A stretch of 64,000 bases of DNA from Streptomyces sp. DH41 (GCF_029813785.1 NZ_JARVKY010000014.1:124001-188000), one strand, 5' to 3'; shown: positions 40,544-50,027, counted from the first letter of the stretch. Notes: generated from the letters alone by a model not told the origin. Made by a program: numbers and translations.

Positions 40544-41761
40544 TCAGCAGCTGCAGTCGCAGCCGCAGCCGTCGCAGCAGCCGTCCTCGCCCCCGCAGTT
40601 GCCGCAGCACTCGCAGCAGCTGCAGCAGTCACCGCACCCACCGCAGTCGCAGTTGGCGCATGTCCCCTCCTTGCGCTCCCCGCTCCAGGGGTCGTGGTAG
40701 GTGCCGCAGCACATCTGGCACGTACAGGCCAGCCCCAGCCACACGGCGCACCCCGCGAGCAGCCCGCGCCGGTCGCGGCGGGGCGGCTCCGGTGGCACCG
40801 GCGCACCGGGGCCGCCCGGAGCGCCCGGGGTGCCGGGCGGGGCGTAGGGATGGCTGCCGTGAGCACAGGAGACGGTGCCGAACGCGCGGTCGACGGAGGT
40901 GCCCAGCTCGTGCACGAGCAACCGGTGCACCAGCCGGCCATCCCCGCCGTGCCCTCCCGGGGAGACCCCGGACCCCCAGGCGACCTCGCGCAGTGCGAGC
41001 CGCACCCCGTGCACGGCGCCGTCGGCCAGCCGCCGGGCCTCCGTGAGCGAGGTCCCCGTGGCGGTGAGCGGGTTCCAGGCGCCCGACGCGGCGTCAGCCT
41101 CCTTGTCCTCCACGGCGTCGAGGAGGTGGGCGAGCCGGCCGAAGAGGCGCCCGGCCTCGGCGAGCGGCTCGGCGTTCTCCGGCCGCCCGGCGAGACGCGC
41201 GGTGTGCGCGAACGCGGCGGCGGTCGCGGTCTCGGTCGGCTCGGTGACGGTGAGCAGGGGCGTGCCGGGCCCGGCGAGCGCCTCGATGCCACCCTGCCGG
41301 TCCACGGCGTCGACCAGTACGGCGGTGTCGAACCCGACGGCGCCACCGCCGCGGGCGCCGGCGGCGTCCCAGCCCGTGGCGATCCGGCGGGCGGCCAGGG
41401 CCACCGGCCGCCGGGCCAGCATCCCGTCCCCGTCGGCGACGTGGTCGCGCACCTTGGCGGAGGCCAGCACCAGGGAGACGGCCGCCGCGAGCCGGGCGCC
41501 CTCACCGTGCGCGACGGACGCGGTGCGCATTCCGCGCAGTGGGCACGGCCCGGCCTTGCGCCGCCCGGCGCCCGTGCCGCCGCGGCCGGCCTGAGCCTCC
41601 GTCAAAACCGATATGAGCAGCCCGTCATAGTTCGTCACGATCCGCGCGAACTGTCCGTGGTCCTTGCGCAGCGCGAGGCACAACCCGCACAAATGCGCCA
41701 TCCACTGGCTCGTGAGGCTCTCTCCGAGCCGGTGCCTGCAAGGCCTGACGATTCCGAACAC
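40544..41761 (-). CDS. DUF5685-like protein with extreme Cys-rich C-terminal tail
   Basis: A 405-residue protein starting at GTG 41761 (VFGIVRPCRHRLG). The N-terminus has a possible metal site PCRH and HLCGLCLALRKDHG, typical of DUF5685 proteins. The middle is helical and Ala-rich. The C-terminus is remarkable: after RRGLLAGCAVWLGLACTCQMCC comes a tail with 17 cysteines in the last 38 residues (pairs CC, CxC, CxxC with Gly/Asp between). This resembles metallothioneins or cysteine-rich zinc/copper sponges more than a structured domain. It is divergent from sflA (289 bp gap). The function is unknown. Confidence 0.8.
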   Translation of the reverse strand: MFGIVRPCRHRLGESLTSQWMAHLCGLCLALRKDHGQFARIVTNYDGLLISVLTEAQAGRGGTGAGRRKAGPCPLRGMRTASVAHGEGARLAAAVSLVLASAKVRDHVADGDGMLARRPVALAARRIATGWDAAGARGGGAVGFDTAVLVDAVDRQGGIEALAGPGTPLLTVTEPTETATAAAFAHTARLAGRPENAEPLAEAGRLFGRLAHLLDAVEDKEADAASGAWNPLTATGTSLTEARRLADGAVHGVRLALREVAWGSGVSPGGHGGDGRLVHRLLVHELGTSVDRAFGTVSCAHGSHPYAPPGTPGAPGGPGAPVPPEPPRRDRRGLLAGCAVWLGLACTCQMCCGTYHDPWSGERKEGTCANCDCGGCGDCCSCCECCGNCGGEDGCCDGCGCDCSC

Positions 41762-42050
41762 GACATTCCCCCGTGTCTCGTACGACGCTGAGCTGCGGCA
41801 TCGTATCGATCGTCGCGTTCACCCGTACGCACCCTCCCTCACCCGTCCGCCGGGAAGAATCATATTTCACTCACAGTCAGCATCCGTTTGGGAAACAACC
41901 CTTGGGACACAAGGACTCTCGACGGATCCGCTGTGCACCAGTACCGTCACAAACCCCCCGGGCGGCGTCCATCCACTTGGCGCGACGTCCGCATCATGGA
42001 TGACCATAGGGATGCGGAAGCACGAAAGACCGCTGTGAGAGGAGGCGTCC

Positions 42051-42494
42051 ATGGGATCGGTACGCAAGGCGAGTGCGTGGCTCGGCCTCGTCGACGACAA
42101 CGATGACGAGCGTTACTACGACGACGACTACACCGAGGGCCCCGAGTCCCCGTCCCAGGACGCCTGGGTCACGGACCCGCGGGTGAGGGTGGCCACGGAC
42201 GTGGCCGAGGAGAAGGGCCGCCGCATCGCCACGGTCACCCCGGATAGCTTCCGGGACGCACGTGCCATCGGCGAACTGTTCCGGGACGGCGTCCCGGTCA
42301 TCGTGAACCTGACGGCCATGGAGGGCTCCGACGCCAAGCGCGTGGTCGACTTCGCGGCCGGGCTGATCTTCGGCCTGCGCGGTTCGATCGAGCGGGTGTC
42401 CACCCGGGTGTTCCTGCTGAGCCCGGCCGACACCCAGGTCATCAGCGGCGAGCCGGCCGCGCACCGTTCCGACGGTTTCTTCAACCAGAGCTGA
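42051..42494 (+). CDS. sflA: SepF-like cell division protein SflA
   Basis: A 147-residue SepF-domain protein. An N-terminal segment (MGSVRKASAWLGLVDD) that could be an amphipathic membrane-binding helix is followed by an acidic linker rich in Asp/Tyr. The SepF core (about 58-135) includes ATVTPDSFRDARAIGELFRDGVPVIVNLTAMEGSDAKRVVDFAAGLIFGLRG and SPADTQV. It lacks the dcw-cluster context of true SepF and matches the second SepF paralogue (SflA) of Streptomyces. SflA works with SflB to restrict where FtsZ rings form. ATG 42051 has GAGAGGAGG upstream. Confidence 0.88.
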   Translation: MGSVRKASAWLGLVDDNDDERYYDDDYTEGPESPSQDAWVTDPRVRVATDVAEEKGRRIATVTPDSFRDARAIGELFRDGVPVIVNLTAMEGSDAKRVVDFAAGLIFGLRGSIERVSTRVFLLSPADTQVISGEPAAHRSDGFFNQS

Positions 42495-42556
42495 GGCGGG
42501 GCCGCGCACCACGGCCCCGCCTCCCCCGCCGGCCCACCGGGTCCGCCGCCGGAGTC

Positions 42557-43747
42557 CTACCGGAAGGCGTCGAGTCCGGTGAGGGCCTTGCCCAGCACCA
42601 GCTGGTGCATCTCGACGGTGCCCTCGTAGGTGAGCACCGATTCCAGGTTCGTCGCGTGCCGCATCACGGGGTATTCGAGGGAGATCCCGTTGGCGCCGAG
42701 GATCGTACGGGCCGTACGGCAGATGTCGATGGCCTCGCGTACGTTGTTGAGCTTGCCGAAGCTGACCTGCTCGGGACGCAGGCGGCCGGCGTCCATGCGC
42801 CGCCCGAGGTGGTGGGCGAGCAGAATCCCCTTGTGCAGTTCGACCGCCATGTCGGCGAGCTTGGCCTGGGTGAGCTGGAAGGCGCCGATGGGCCGCCCGA
42901 ACTGCTCCCGCGTCTTCGCGTACCGAACGGCCGACTCGAAGGAGCTGCGGGCCGCGCCCATGGCGCCCCAGACGATGCCGTAGCGGGCGTGGGAGAGACA
43001 GCTGAGCGGTCCGCGCAGACCCGTGACCTCGGGCAGTACGGCGTCAGCGGGCAGCCGTACGTCGTCGAGGACGAGCTCACTGGTGACGCTGGCCCGCAGC
43101 GACCACTTGTGCTTGATCTCGGGCGCCGAGAAGCCGGCGCTGTCGGTCGGGACGACGAAGCCGCGGATCCCGTCCTCGGTCTGCGCCCAGACGACGGCGA
43201 CACCGGCCACCGACCCGTTGGTGATCCACATCTTGCGCCCGTTGAGCACCCAGTCGCCGCCTTCGCGCTTGGCGTGGGTGCGCATGTTGGCGGGGTCGGA
43301 GCCGTGGTCGGGCTCGGTCAGCCCGAAGCAGCCGATGACCTCGCCGGCGGCCATGCGCGGCAGCCAGGCCCGCTTCTGCTCCTCGCTGCCGAAGCGGTGG
43401 ACGGCGTACATGGCGAGGGAGCCCTGCACGGAGACCAGGGAGCGGATGCCTGAGTCGGCCGCCTCCAGCTCCAGGCAGGCCAGTCCGTACTGCACCGCGC
43501 TCGCGCCGGCGCAGCCGTAGCCCTGGAGCGACATGCCCAGCGCGCCGATGCCGCCGAGCTCGCGGGCCAGTTCCCGGATGCCGGGCAGCTCGCCCTTCTC
43601 GTACCAGTCCGCGACGTACGGCAGCACGCGGTCCGCGGCCCAGTCCCGCACGGTGTCCCGGATCGCGAGGTCCTCCGGCTCCAGGAGGTCGTCGACGCCG
43701 AGCGGGTCGGCGGGGTCGAACGCGGGCGGCTTGGGGGACGAGGCCAT
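42557..43747 (-). CDS. Acyl-CoA dehydrogenase, glutaryl-CoA dehydrogenase-like
   Basis: A 396-residue flavoenzyme of the acyl-CoA dehydrogenase family. The FAD/substrate motifs are CFGLTEPDHGSDPANM (near 141) and WITNG. The catalytic glutamate lies in TYEGTVEMH near 377, in the position used by medium-chain and glutaryl-CoA dehydrogenases. The start (DPLGVDDLLEPEDLAIRD) and YGIVWGAMGAA are glutaryl-CoA dehydrogenase-like, fitting lysine/tryptophan catabolism through glutaryl-CoA. A perfect 7-3-7 palindrome lies 24 bp upstream of the start, matching the site before the aldehyde dehydrogenase at 3 kb. Confidence 0.9.
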   Translation of the reverse strand: MASSPKPPAFDPADPLGVDDLLEPEDLAIRDTVRDWAADRVLPYVADWYEKGELPGIRELARELGGIGALGMSLQGYGCAGASAVQYGLACLELEAADSGIRSLVSVQGSLAMYAVHRFGSEEQKRAWLPRMAAGEVIGCFGLTEPDHGSDPANMRTHAKREGGDWVLNGRKMWITNGSVAGVAVVWAQTEDGIRGFVVPTDSAGFSAPEIKHKWSLRASVTSELVLDDVRLPADAVLPEVTGLRGPLSCLSHARYGIVWGAMGAARSSFESAVRYAKTREQFGRPIGAFQLTQAKLADMAVELHKGILLAHHLGRRMDAGRLRPEQVSFGKLNNVREAIDICRTARTILGANGISLEYPVMRHATNLESVLTYEGTVEMHQLVLGKALTGLDAFR

Positions 43748-43771
43748 GGGGACACCCTCCGGGACTGTGAA

Positions 43772-43788
43772 AACTAGCGCTGCTAGTT
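43772..43788. promoter_or_regulatory. Operator-like perfect palindrome upstream of the acyl-CoA dehydrogenase
   Basis: AACTAGCGCTGCTAGTT is a perfect 7-3-7 inverted repeat, 24 bp upstream of the acyl-CoA dehydrogenase start. It matches 15/17 bases of the site at 3055-3071. It has the form of TetR-family operators often found before acyl-CoA metabolism genes. Confidence 0.7.
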
Positions 43789-44011
43789 ACGGTTCTCCTG
43801 CCGACGTTACGGTGCACCGTGGCGAACGTCCACCATGCGTCTCCCACCCACGCACCACCCGTTCACCGCCGATCGAGAGGTGAGCGTCGCCCGTGGGGCC
43901 CGAGCACCGCCGGCGGCCGCGGGCAGTGCCCCTCGCAAGCCGCCCCGCCGGGCGACGTCCCCCTCGTGACGGGCGGCAAACGGGCGATGCGCGGGTGGCA
44001 GACCATGTCGC

Positions 44012-45613
44012 TCACACCGACACGCGTGACTCCACCGCGTCCCGCGGCGCCGGCACCGCGACCGCCTCGCACTGCATCCCCCGCGGCAACCGCAAGGCCA
44101 TCACCGCCCCCAGCAACAACAATCCCGCGCTCACCACGAGCGTCACATGCAGCCCGTGCACGAACGCGTCGGCCGCGGCCCGCCGCAGAGCGGCCCCCGC
44201 GGGCCCCCCGAGCTGCCCGGCGACCTGGTACGCCTCCCCCAGCGAATGCCCCGCCGCCACCGACGCCGACGCCGGCACCCCGGGCACGCCCCCCGCCAGC
44301 CCGGGCGCGTACGCCGCGTTCATCACGCTGCCCAGCAGGGCTATCCCGATTCCGGCGCCCAGCTGGTACGAGGTCTCCCCGATCGCCGCCGCCCCGCCCG
44401 CCTGCTCCTGCGGCGCCTCGCTCAGCATCGACTCGTACGCCCCGAAGAGCGTCGTCTCCAGTCCGAAGCCGAGGAGCACGAACCCGGACACCAGCAGCGC
44501 GCTGTTGTCCGCACGGCCCATCGCCGTCAGCAGCAGCACCGCCACGGCCGTCAGGCAGAACCCGGCGCACACCATCCGGCGCGGCCCGAACCGCCGCAGC
44601 ATCCGCGCGCCCGCCAGCCCCGCCGCCATCGCCGCGAAGGTCAGCGGCAGCAGCCGCAGCCCGGTCTGGAGCGGCGACAGCCCGAGCACCAGCTGCAGGT
44701 ACTGCGCCGCGACCAGCTCCAGACCCACCAGTGCCAGCATCGCCAGCACGATGCACCCCACCGACGTACTGAACGCCGGCCGCCGGAACATCTCCAGGTC
44801 CACCAGCGGATGCGCGCGTCGCCGCTGCCGTCGCACGAAGGCGGCCAGCAGGGCCGCGCCCACGACCAGCGGCAGCACGGTGAGCACGCTCGCCACCGGC
44901 TCGCCGCCGCCCAGCCGCTTCACACCCAGGACGACCCCGAACAGGCCGCCCGCCGCCATCAGCGCGCCGACCACGTCCCAGGGCCCGCGGCCGTCGCCCT
45001 TCGACTCGGGCAGCAGCAGCCGCCCCACCGGCAGGCTGACCAGCATCAGCGGGATGTTGACGAGGAAGACCGAACCCCACCAGAAGTGCTCCAGCAGGAA
45101 GCCGCCGAGCAGCGGCCCGAGAGCCGCGCCGACCGCGGCCACGGCACTCCAGACGCCGATGGCCAGCGCCCGCTCCCGCCGGTCGGGGAAGACCTGGCGC
45201 AGGATCGACAGCGTCGCCGGCATGATCATCGCGCCGCCGACACCGAGCAGCGCGCGGGCCATGATCAGGACCTGGGCGCTGTCGGCGAGGGCCGCCAGCA
45301 CGGAGGCGACGCCGAAGAGCGCGTAGCCGAGCAGCAGGATCCGTCTGCGGCCCACCCGGTCGCCCAGCGTGCCGAACAGGATCAGCAGCGAGGCGCAGAC
45401 GAGCGGGTAGACGTCGACGATCCAGAGCAGTTCGATCGCGCCGGGCCGCAGGTCCTCGGTGACGGCGGGGACCGCCACGTGCAGGACGGTCGCGTCGACG
45501 GCGACCAGCAGCAGGCTGACGCAGAGGACGACCAGGACCACCCAGCGGTTGGCACCGGCCCCGGCCGCCCGGCGGCGCAGCGCGGCGGCAGCGGCCGTGG
45601 TCGTCCCGGACAT
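44012..45613 (-). CDS. DHA2-family (14-TM) multidrug MFS exporter
   Basis: A 533-residue transporter of the EmrB/QacA type with about 14 membrane segments. Motif A is GDRVGRRRILLLG between TM2 and TM3, and the antiporter motif C region is AVGAALGPLLGGFLLEHFWW. The first helix contains the VDATVLHVAVPAV signature of DHA2 proteins. No partner regulator is adjacent; the gene stands alone with 261 bp upstream and 264 bp downstream. Substrate range is unknown. Confidence 0.92.
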   Translation of the reverse strand: MSGTTTAAAAALRRRAAGAGANRWVVLVVLCVSLLLVAVDATVLHVAVPAVTEDLRPGAIELLWIVDVYPLVCASLLILFGTLGDRVGRRRILLLGYALFGVASVLAALADSAQVLIMARALLGVGGAMIMPATLSILRQVFPDRRERALAIGVWSAVAAVGAALGPLLGGFLLEHFWWGSVFLVNIPLMLVSLPVGRLLLPESKGDGRGPWDVVGALMAAGGLFGVVLGVKRLGGGEPVASVLTVLPLVVGAALLAAFVRRQRRRAHPLVDLEMFRRPAFSTSVGCIVLAMLALVGLELVAAQYLQLVLGLSPLQTGLRLLPLTFAAMAAGLAGARMLRRFGPRRMVCAGFCLTAVAVLLLTAMGRADNSALLVSGFVLLGFGLETTLFGAYESMLSEAPQEQAGGAAAIGETSYQLGAGIGIALLGSVMNAAYAPGLAGGVPGVPASASVAAGHSLGEAYQVAGQLGGPAGAALRRAAADAFVHGLHVTLVVSAGLLLLGAVMALRLPRGMQCEAVAVPAPRDAVESRVSV

Positions 45614-45874
45614 GTACGTACCTCCAAGGAAGTTCCCTCGCGTCCGGCGGGCCGCGCGGGGTGGGGACTCCCCTGCGGCTCGGCCGGAGAGGAGCGGGGT
45701 CTCCGGGCCGTGCGACGGGACGCGAGTGACTCGTCAGAGTACGCGAGACCTCCTCTCACGCACGTGGCGGGCCTCACACATCCCGCGTCACCTGTGTGGC
45801 ATGCGCCACCGCGGCCACTGCCCCGCCCGCCCCGGCCCGCCGGTCACCGCCGCCCCCAGCGGATAATCGAGCCC

Positions 45875-47110
45875 GTGACCGATCTTGAAACGCGCACGGC
45901 GGGCCGCCCCGGTGCCCTGCGCCGGGCCGCCCCGGCGCTCCTCGGCTACGCGGCCGTACGCGCCCTGGGCCTGCTCGCCCTGGCCCTGTGGAGCGCCGCG
46001 CGCGACAAGAGCGCGTACACGCTGCTGACGGCCCGCTGGGACTCCCTCTGGTACACCAGGGTCGCCGAACTGGGCTACGGCTACGAGGTACGCCTGCCGA
46101 ACGGCGACGTCCACTCCAACCTGGCCTTCTTCCCGCTGCTGCCCTGGCTGGAGCGGCTCGGCGCGGCGGCGGGGCTGTCGTACGCCGACGCCGGGTTCGT
46201 CGTGAGTCTGCTCGCCTCGCTCGCCGCGGCCTGGGGGATCTTCGCGGTGGCCGAGCACCTGTACGGCCGGAATGAGAAAGGCGCGCAGCGCGGCCTTGGA
46301 AGGGTGGTGGCGGGAGACGGGCGGGCCGGGGTGTACGCGGTGCTGCTGTGGGCCGTGCTGCCGGTCGGGATCGTGCAGTCGATGGCGTACAGCGAGTCCC
46401 TGTTCACGGCGCTCGCCGCCTGGTCGCTGTACGCGGTGCTGACCGGGCGCTGGGTGACGGCGGGGGCGCTGGCCGCGCTGGCCGGGCTGACCCGTCCGGT
46501 GGGGCTCGCGGTGGCGGCGGCGGTGTGGGTGGCCGCGATCGTGGCATTCGTGCGAACCCGGAGCGAGGCCGTCACGGACGGCGCCCACGGCTCGCCGCGC
46601 GCCCCCGGCGAGGGCGCGCGGCGCGTGTTCGGCATGCTCCTCGCGCCCCTGGGCGCCGCCGGGTACGTGCTCTGGGTCGGACACCGCACCGGCGAGGGCC
46701 CGCTGGGCTATCTCGACGTCCAGGCCGGCTGGCGCAACGGCTTCGACGGCGGCGTGGCCTTCGCCCGTTTCGTCGCCGACAAGTTCACGTCGCTCCCGTC
46801 GGCCCTGGCGGGCGTCGGACTGATCGCCGGGGTCGCTCTGCTCGTGTGGCTGTACATCGGCTGCGTACGGCAGCGCCAGCCGCTCGCGCTGCTGGTGTAC
46901 TCGGGGATCGTCACCGTCCTCGCCCTGTGCGCGTCGAGCTACTTCGGTTCGAAGCCCCGGCTGCTGATGCCCGCCTTCCCGCTGCTACTGCCCCTCGCCC
47001 TGGCCCTGGCCCGGACGCGAACCTCCAGGTCGGCCCTGATCGTCGGCGGTGTCGCGGTGGCGTCGGCGGTGTACGGGGCGTTCTGGCTGAACGGCTCCGG
47101 CCCGCCCTGA
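45875..47110 (+). CDS. Integral membrane glycosyltransferase (PIG-V/mannosyltransferase-like)
   Basis: A 411-residue membrane protein with 8-10 hydrophobic segments. The first luminal loop carries RWDSLWYTRVAELGY (an aromatic-acidic motif like the RWD/HWD loop of PIG-V and GT-C enzymes), followed by SNLAFFPLLPWLER. TM-linked motifs AYSESLFTALAAWSL and AGLTRPVG are shared with actinobacterial PIG-V-like proteins that use polyprenyl-phosphate sugars. GTG 45875 gives the expected N-terminus. Likely role: mannosyl transfer to a lipid or protein acceptor outside the membrane. The acceptor is unknown. Confidence 0.88.
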   Translation: MTDLETRTAGRPGALRRAAPALLGYAAVRALGLLALALWSAARDKSAYTLLTARWDSLWYTRVAELGYGYEVRLPNGDVHSNLAFFPLLPWLERLGAAAGLSYADAGFVVSLLASLAAAWGIFAVAEHLYGRNEKGAQRGLGRVVAGDGRAGVYAVLLWAVLPVGIVQSMAYSESLFTALAAWSLYAVLTGRWVTAGALAALAGLTRPVGLAVAAAVWVAAIVAFVRTRSEAVTDGAHGSPRAPGEGARRVFGMLLAPLGAAGYVLWVGHRTGEGPLGYLDVQAGWRNGFDGGVAFARFVADKFTSLPSALAGVGLIAGVALLVWLYIGCVRQRQPLALLVYSGIVTVLALCASSYFGSKPRLLMPAFPLLLPLALALARTRTSRSALIVGGVAVASAVYGAFWLNGSGPP

Positions 47111-47347
47111 CCGCTCCGGGTGCCCGATGGCCACCGGGAGAATTCCGTACCAGCATTCGGTGAACGGAATTCATAAGCACGATAAACCGCCGACCGGACC
47201 GATCAAAGGAATTGAAGTCCACAGCGGGACCGAATTACGGATTCCTCGGAAAGAAACCACCGCCTGAGAGGAATCCCACATCACATCGTCATCACAAAGC
47301 CGTTGATTCGTCCGGGATCACTCCTCACTCGCTGTAACGTCGATTGT

Positions 47348-48364
47348 GTGCGTACCGAACGGAACCTCACCCGTCTGGACCGGGTGTTCGCGAGACTGGA
47401 CCGGGAGCCGGAACGACCGGCCCACCTAGATGTGCCGGAGATGAGCCGGCACAGGATTGCGCTGTTCTCGGGAACCCTCGCGTTCTACGTGGCGATCGTG
47501 TGGGCCGTGCTGATCACCTCGTGGCTGGTCCGGCTCGACTGGCAGGTCATGTTCTTCCGGCCCTACCAGCAGTGGCCGGAGCTCCACGCGTTCGTCGACT
47601 ACTACGTGGTGCTCGGCCAGCGCGGCCCCACCGCGGTGATGGTCGCGGCCTGGCTCGGCTGGCGTTCCTGGCGGCAGCACACGCTGCGGCCCCTGCTCGC
47701 GCTCGGTGTCTCCCTGCTCCTGCTGAACGTCACGGTCGGTGCCGCCAAGTACGGCATGGGCCGACTGGGGCCGCACTACGCGACCACGATCGGCGCGAAC
47801 GAGATGTGGCTCGGCGGCGATATATTTCCGAGCGGTCACACCGCGAACGCCGTCGTGACCTGGGGCATCCTGGCCTATCTGGCCTCGACGCCCAGGGCGC
47901 GACGCTGGCTGTCGGCGCTGTCGGCGGTCACCTCGCTCGGCGTGGGCCTGTCCACCGTCTACATCGGTACGCACTGGCTCAGCGACGTGGTCCTCGGCTG
48001 GACGGCGGGGCTGCTGATCCTGCTGGCGCTGCCGTGGTTCGAGCCGCTGATCACCCGGGCCGAGGCCTGGATCCTCGGCCTGCGCGACCGCTGGTTCGCC
48101 CGCCGCGGACGCACGACGACGGCGAAGCAGCCGGTCAGCACGCCCGTGGTCCTCACTCCGCCCGACTCCGACCGGGAGGAGACCCCGGCCCGCGAGCCGG
48201 TCGCCGCGCCGCGCACCCGAGCCCCGGCGTACCTGGCTCCGGGCCCGCACACGGCCCGCTCGGACCGTACGCCGGTGACCCCGGCCGGCAGCCGCCGGCC
48301 ACCGCACGCCGACCGTCACCCGCGAGGCGCGGCCCCGGCCGCACGCCCGCTGTCGGGCGGCTGA
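47348..48364 (+). CDS. PAP2-family membrane phosphatase
   Basis: A 338-residue membrane phosphatase. The three PAP2 motifs are present: KYGMGRLGPHY (C1), PSGHTAN (C2) and STVYIGTHWLSDVVLG (C3), with the catalytic His in C3. About six helices precede a 100-residue Pro/Thr/Arg-rich cytoplasmic tail. GTG 47348 is chosen. The family dephosphorylates phosphatidate or polyprenyl pyrophosphate. Proximity to the polyprenyl-dependent mannosyltransferase makes lipid-carrier recycling plausible but unproven. Confidence 0.9.
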   Translation: MRTERNLTRLDRVFARLDREPERPAHLDVPEMSRHRIALFSGTLAFYVAIVWAVLITSWLVRLDWQVMFFRPYQQWPELHAFVDYYVVLGQRGPTAVMVAAWLGWRSWRQHTLRPLLALGVSLLLLNVTVGAAKYGMGRLGPHYATTIGANEMWLGGDIFPSGHTANAVVTWGILAYLASTPRARRWLSALSAVTSLGVGLSTVYIGTHWLSDVVLGWTAGLLILLALPWFEPLITRAEAWILGLRDRWFARRGRTTTAKQPVSTPVVLTPPDSDREETPAREPVAAPRTRAPAYLAPGPHTARSDRTPVTPAGSRRPPHADRHPRGAAPAARPLSGG

Positions 48365-48415
48365 CCGTTCACCCCACGACGCGGGGGCCGGTACGCACAG
48401 CCTCTCCCCCGCGGG

Positions 48416-48631
48416 TCAGCCCTTCCAGGCCCGGGCCACGCGGCCGTCCTTCACCTCGAAGTTGAGGCGGCCCACGCGGTACTCCATGGTGATGACCGTC
48501 CCCGGCGCCAGTGACCGCACCGTCGACCATCCCCGCTCCCGCGCGAGCCGTTCGGCCGCGTCGGACGCGAGGCCGACGTAGGTGTCCGGACTGTCCTGGG
48601 GTTCGGCCGGGGGTGTCGGAATCGGTGCCAT
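48416..48631 (-). CDS. Small I78-type peptidase inhibitor-like protein
   Basis: A 71-residue protein with the small potato-inhibitor-like fold of family I78: YVGLASDAAERLARERGWSTVRSLAPG, then ITMEYRVGRLNFEVKDGRVARAWKG. It corresponds to the family's conserved D/E-Y-R-x-x-RLN-x-x-x-D ending. There is no signal peptide and no cysteine, so it would act inside the cell or is only structurally related. ATG 48631 is the natural start. It converges on the PAP2 gene (51 bp gap). Confidence 0.75.
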   Translation of the reverse strand: MAPIPTPPAEPQDSPDTYVGLASDAAERLARERGWSTVRSLAPGTVITMEYRVGRLNFEVKDGRVARAWKG

Positions 48632-48964
48632 GCCGCCACGCTATGCCCTGCTCCACGACCGGGGAAGTCCAGGCCGGTAACACGGGCGACCGAGGCACCC
48701 ACGGTCACACTTCTGTCACAGGATCACGGTCCGTGTTTCGGTCGAACTCCGTCACACGGACGGACGGATTCGTACGCCTTACGCGGGCCCCAGTGGTGAA
48801 TTTCCGCGTGTCGCGTCACTCCTTCGAATAAGCGGACGGAAAAGGCTTCGAAGCGCTTCGGACGCTCCCCGCATTCCGCGTCCGAACATCTCCGGAGATC
48901 CCCGAACGGACGTACGGGCGACTTGCGGGAGACCGGACATCCGCACAGGAAACACACTCCCCGC
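48632..48964. other. Non-coding gap of 333 bp
   Basis: The space between the I78-like gene and the end of the WYL regulator. It contains the I78 promoter and several short palindromes, for example ATCTCCGGAGAT (48888-48899) and CCGTGT/ACACGG arms near 48729-48759. No gene or RNA could be supported. Confidence 0.5.
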
Positions 48965-49960
48965 TCACAGGTTCGCCCCGGGCGTTCCGGGTCGCTCGGT
49001 CCGGGACAGGGCGCGGGTGAGCCGGTCCCGCGCCGTCCGGATCGCCTCCGTCAGCCCGTCCGGCTCCAGCACCTCGAAGTCGAAGCCCAGCATCATCACG
49101 TGCACCACCATGACGTCCAGACTCCCGGCGCCGGTGCGCAGGAGGCAGCTGTCCGGGCCCTCCGCCTCCAACACCCCGGCGGTGGGCGAGATCCGCTCGG
49201 CGGCCTCCTGGAGGGGCGACAGCAGCCGGACGACCGCGTGTGTGGCGTACGCGCGCGTGGAGACGCCCTCGGAGACGTAGGCGGCCAGGTCCTCGGCGGG
49301 CGGTCGGCGCGGGACGAAGCGGGGGCCGTGCGGCGGCTTCGGCGTGACGCGGTCCACCCGGAACGTGCGCCAGTCCGCGCGGTCGAGGTCGAAGGCGACC
49401 AGGTACCAGCGGCGCTCGGAGCACACCAGCCGGTACGGCTCGACGGTGCGGCGGCTGTCGGTCCCGTCGTGGCCCCGGTACGCGAAGCGCAGCCGCTCCC
49501 CGTCGCGGCACAGGTTGGCCAGCTCGGTCAGGACACCCGGGTCCACGGCCGAGGGCTGGGGCCCGCGCAGCATCGGCACGGTGAAGGCGTTGAGGGCGCC
49601 CACGCGGCGCCGCAGCCGGCTCGGCAGCACCTGCTCCAGCTTGGCGAGGGCGCGTACGGAGGTCTCGCCGATGCCCTCGATGCCCTGCCCGGCGGCCGTG
49701 CGCAGCCCCACGGCGACGGCGACCGCCTCGTCGTCGTCGAGCAGCAGCGGCGGCAGCTCGGCTCCCGCGCCCAGCTGGTATCCGCCGCCGGTGCCGGGGC
49801 TGGCGTTGACCGGGTAGCCCAGTTCGCGCAGCCGGTCCACGTCCCGGCGCACGGTGCGCGGGGAGACGCCGAGGCGGTCGGCGAGGTCCGGGCCGGACCA
49901 CTCCCGGTGGGCCTGGAGGAGGGAGAGCAGGCGCAGCAGTCGTGCCGAGGTCTCGAGCAT
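48965..49960 (-). CDS. WYL-domain transcriptional regulator (YafY/DeoR-type)
   Basis: A 331-residue regulator. The N-terminal winged helix is ARLLRLLSLLQAHREWSGPDLADRLGVSPRTVRRDVDRLRELG. A WYL domain follows (about 135-215: RRTVEPYRLVCSERRWYLVAFDLDRADWRTFRVDRV), then a WCX-type C-terminal domain ending TEAIRTARDRLTRAL. WYL domains bind nucleic acid fragments or nucleotides and often control DNA-damage or defence genes. No defence genes are adjacent. Its upstream side carries short tandem repeats shared with the next gene's end. Confidence 0.9.
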   Translation of the reverse strand: MLETSARLLRLLSLLQAHREWSGPDLADRLGVSPRTVRRDVDRLRELGYPVNASPGTGGGYQLGAGAELPPLLLDDDEAVAVAVGLRTAAGQGIEGIGETSVRALAKLEQVLPSRLRRRVGALNAFTVPMLRGPQPSAVDPGVLTELANLCRDGERLRFAYRGHDGTDSRRTVEPYRLVCSERRWYLVAFDLDRADWRTFRVDRVTPKPPHGPRFVPRRPPAEDLAAYVSEGVSTRAYATHAVVRLLSPLQEAAERISPTAGVLEAEGPDSCLLRTGAGSLDVMVVHVMMLGFDFEVLEPDGLTEAIRTARDRLTRALSRTERPGTPGANL

Positions 49961-50027
49961 GGCGCCGAGTCTGCCAGCGGTCGCGGACAGGGAGTGTCCG
50001 CGGTCAGGGGTCGCTCCCTGTCCGGCG

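Noticed and set aside
48985..49960. WYL regulator as marker of a phage-defence locus
   Set aside because: Neighbouring genes are an inhibitor-like protein and unknown housekeeping-like genes, with no nuclease, toxin or sensor typical of defence systems.
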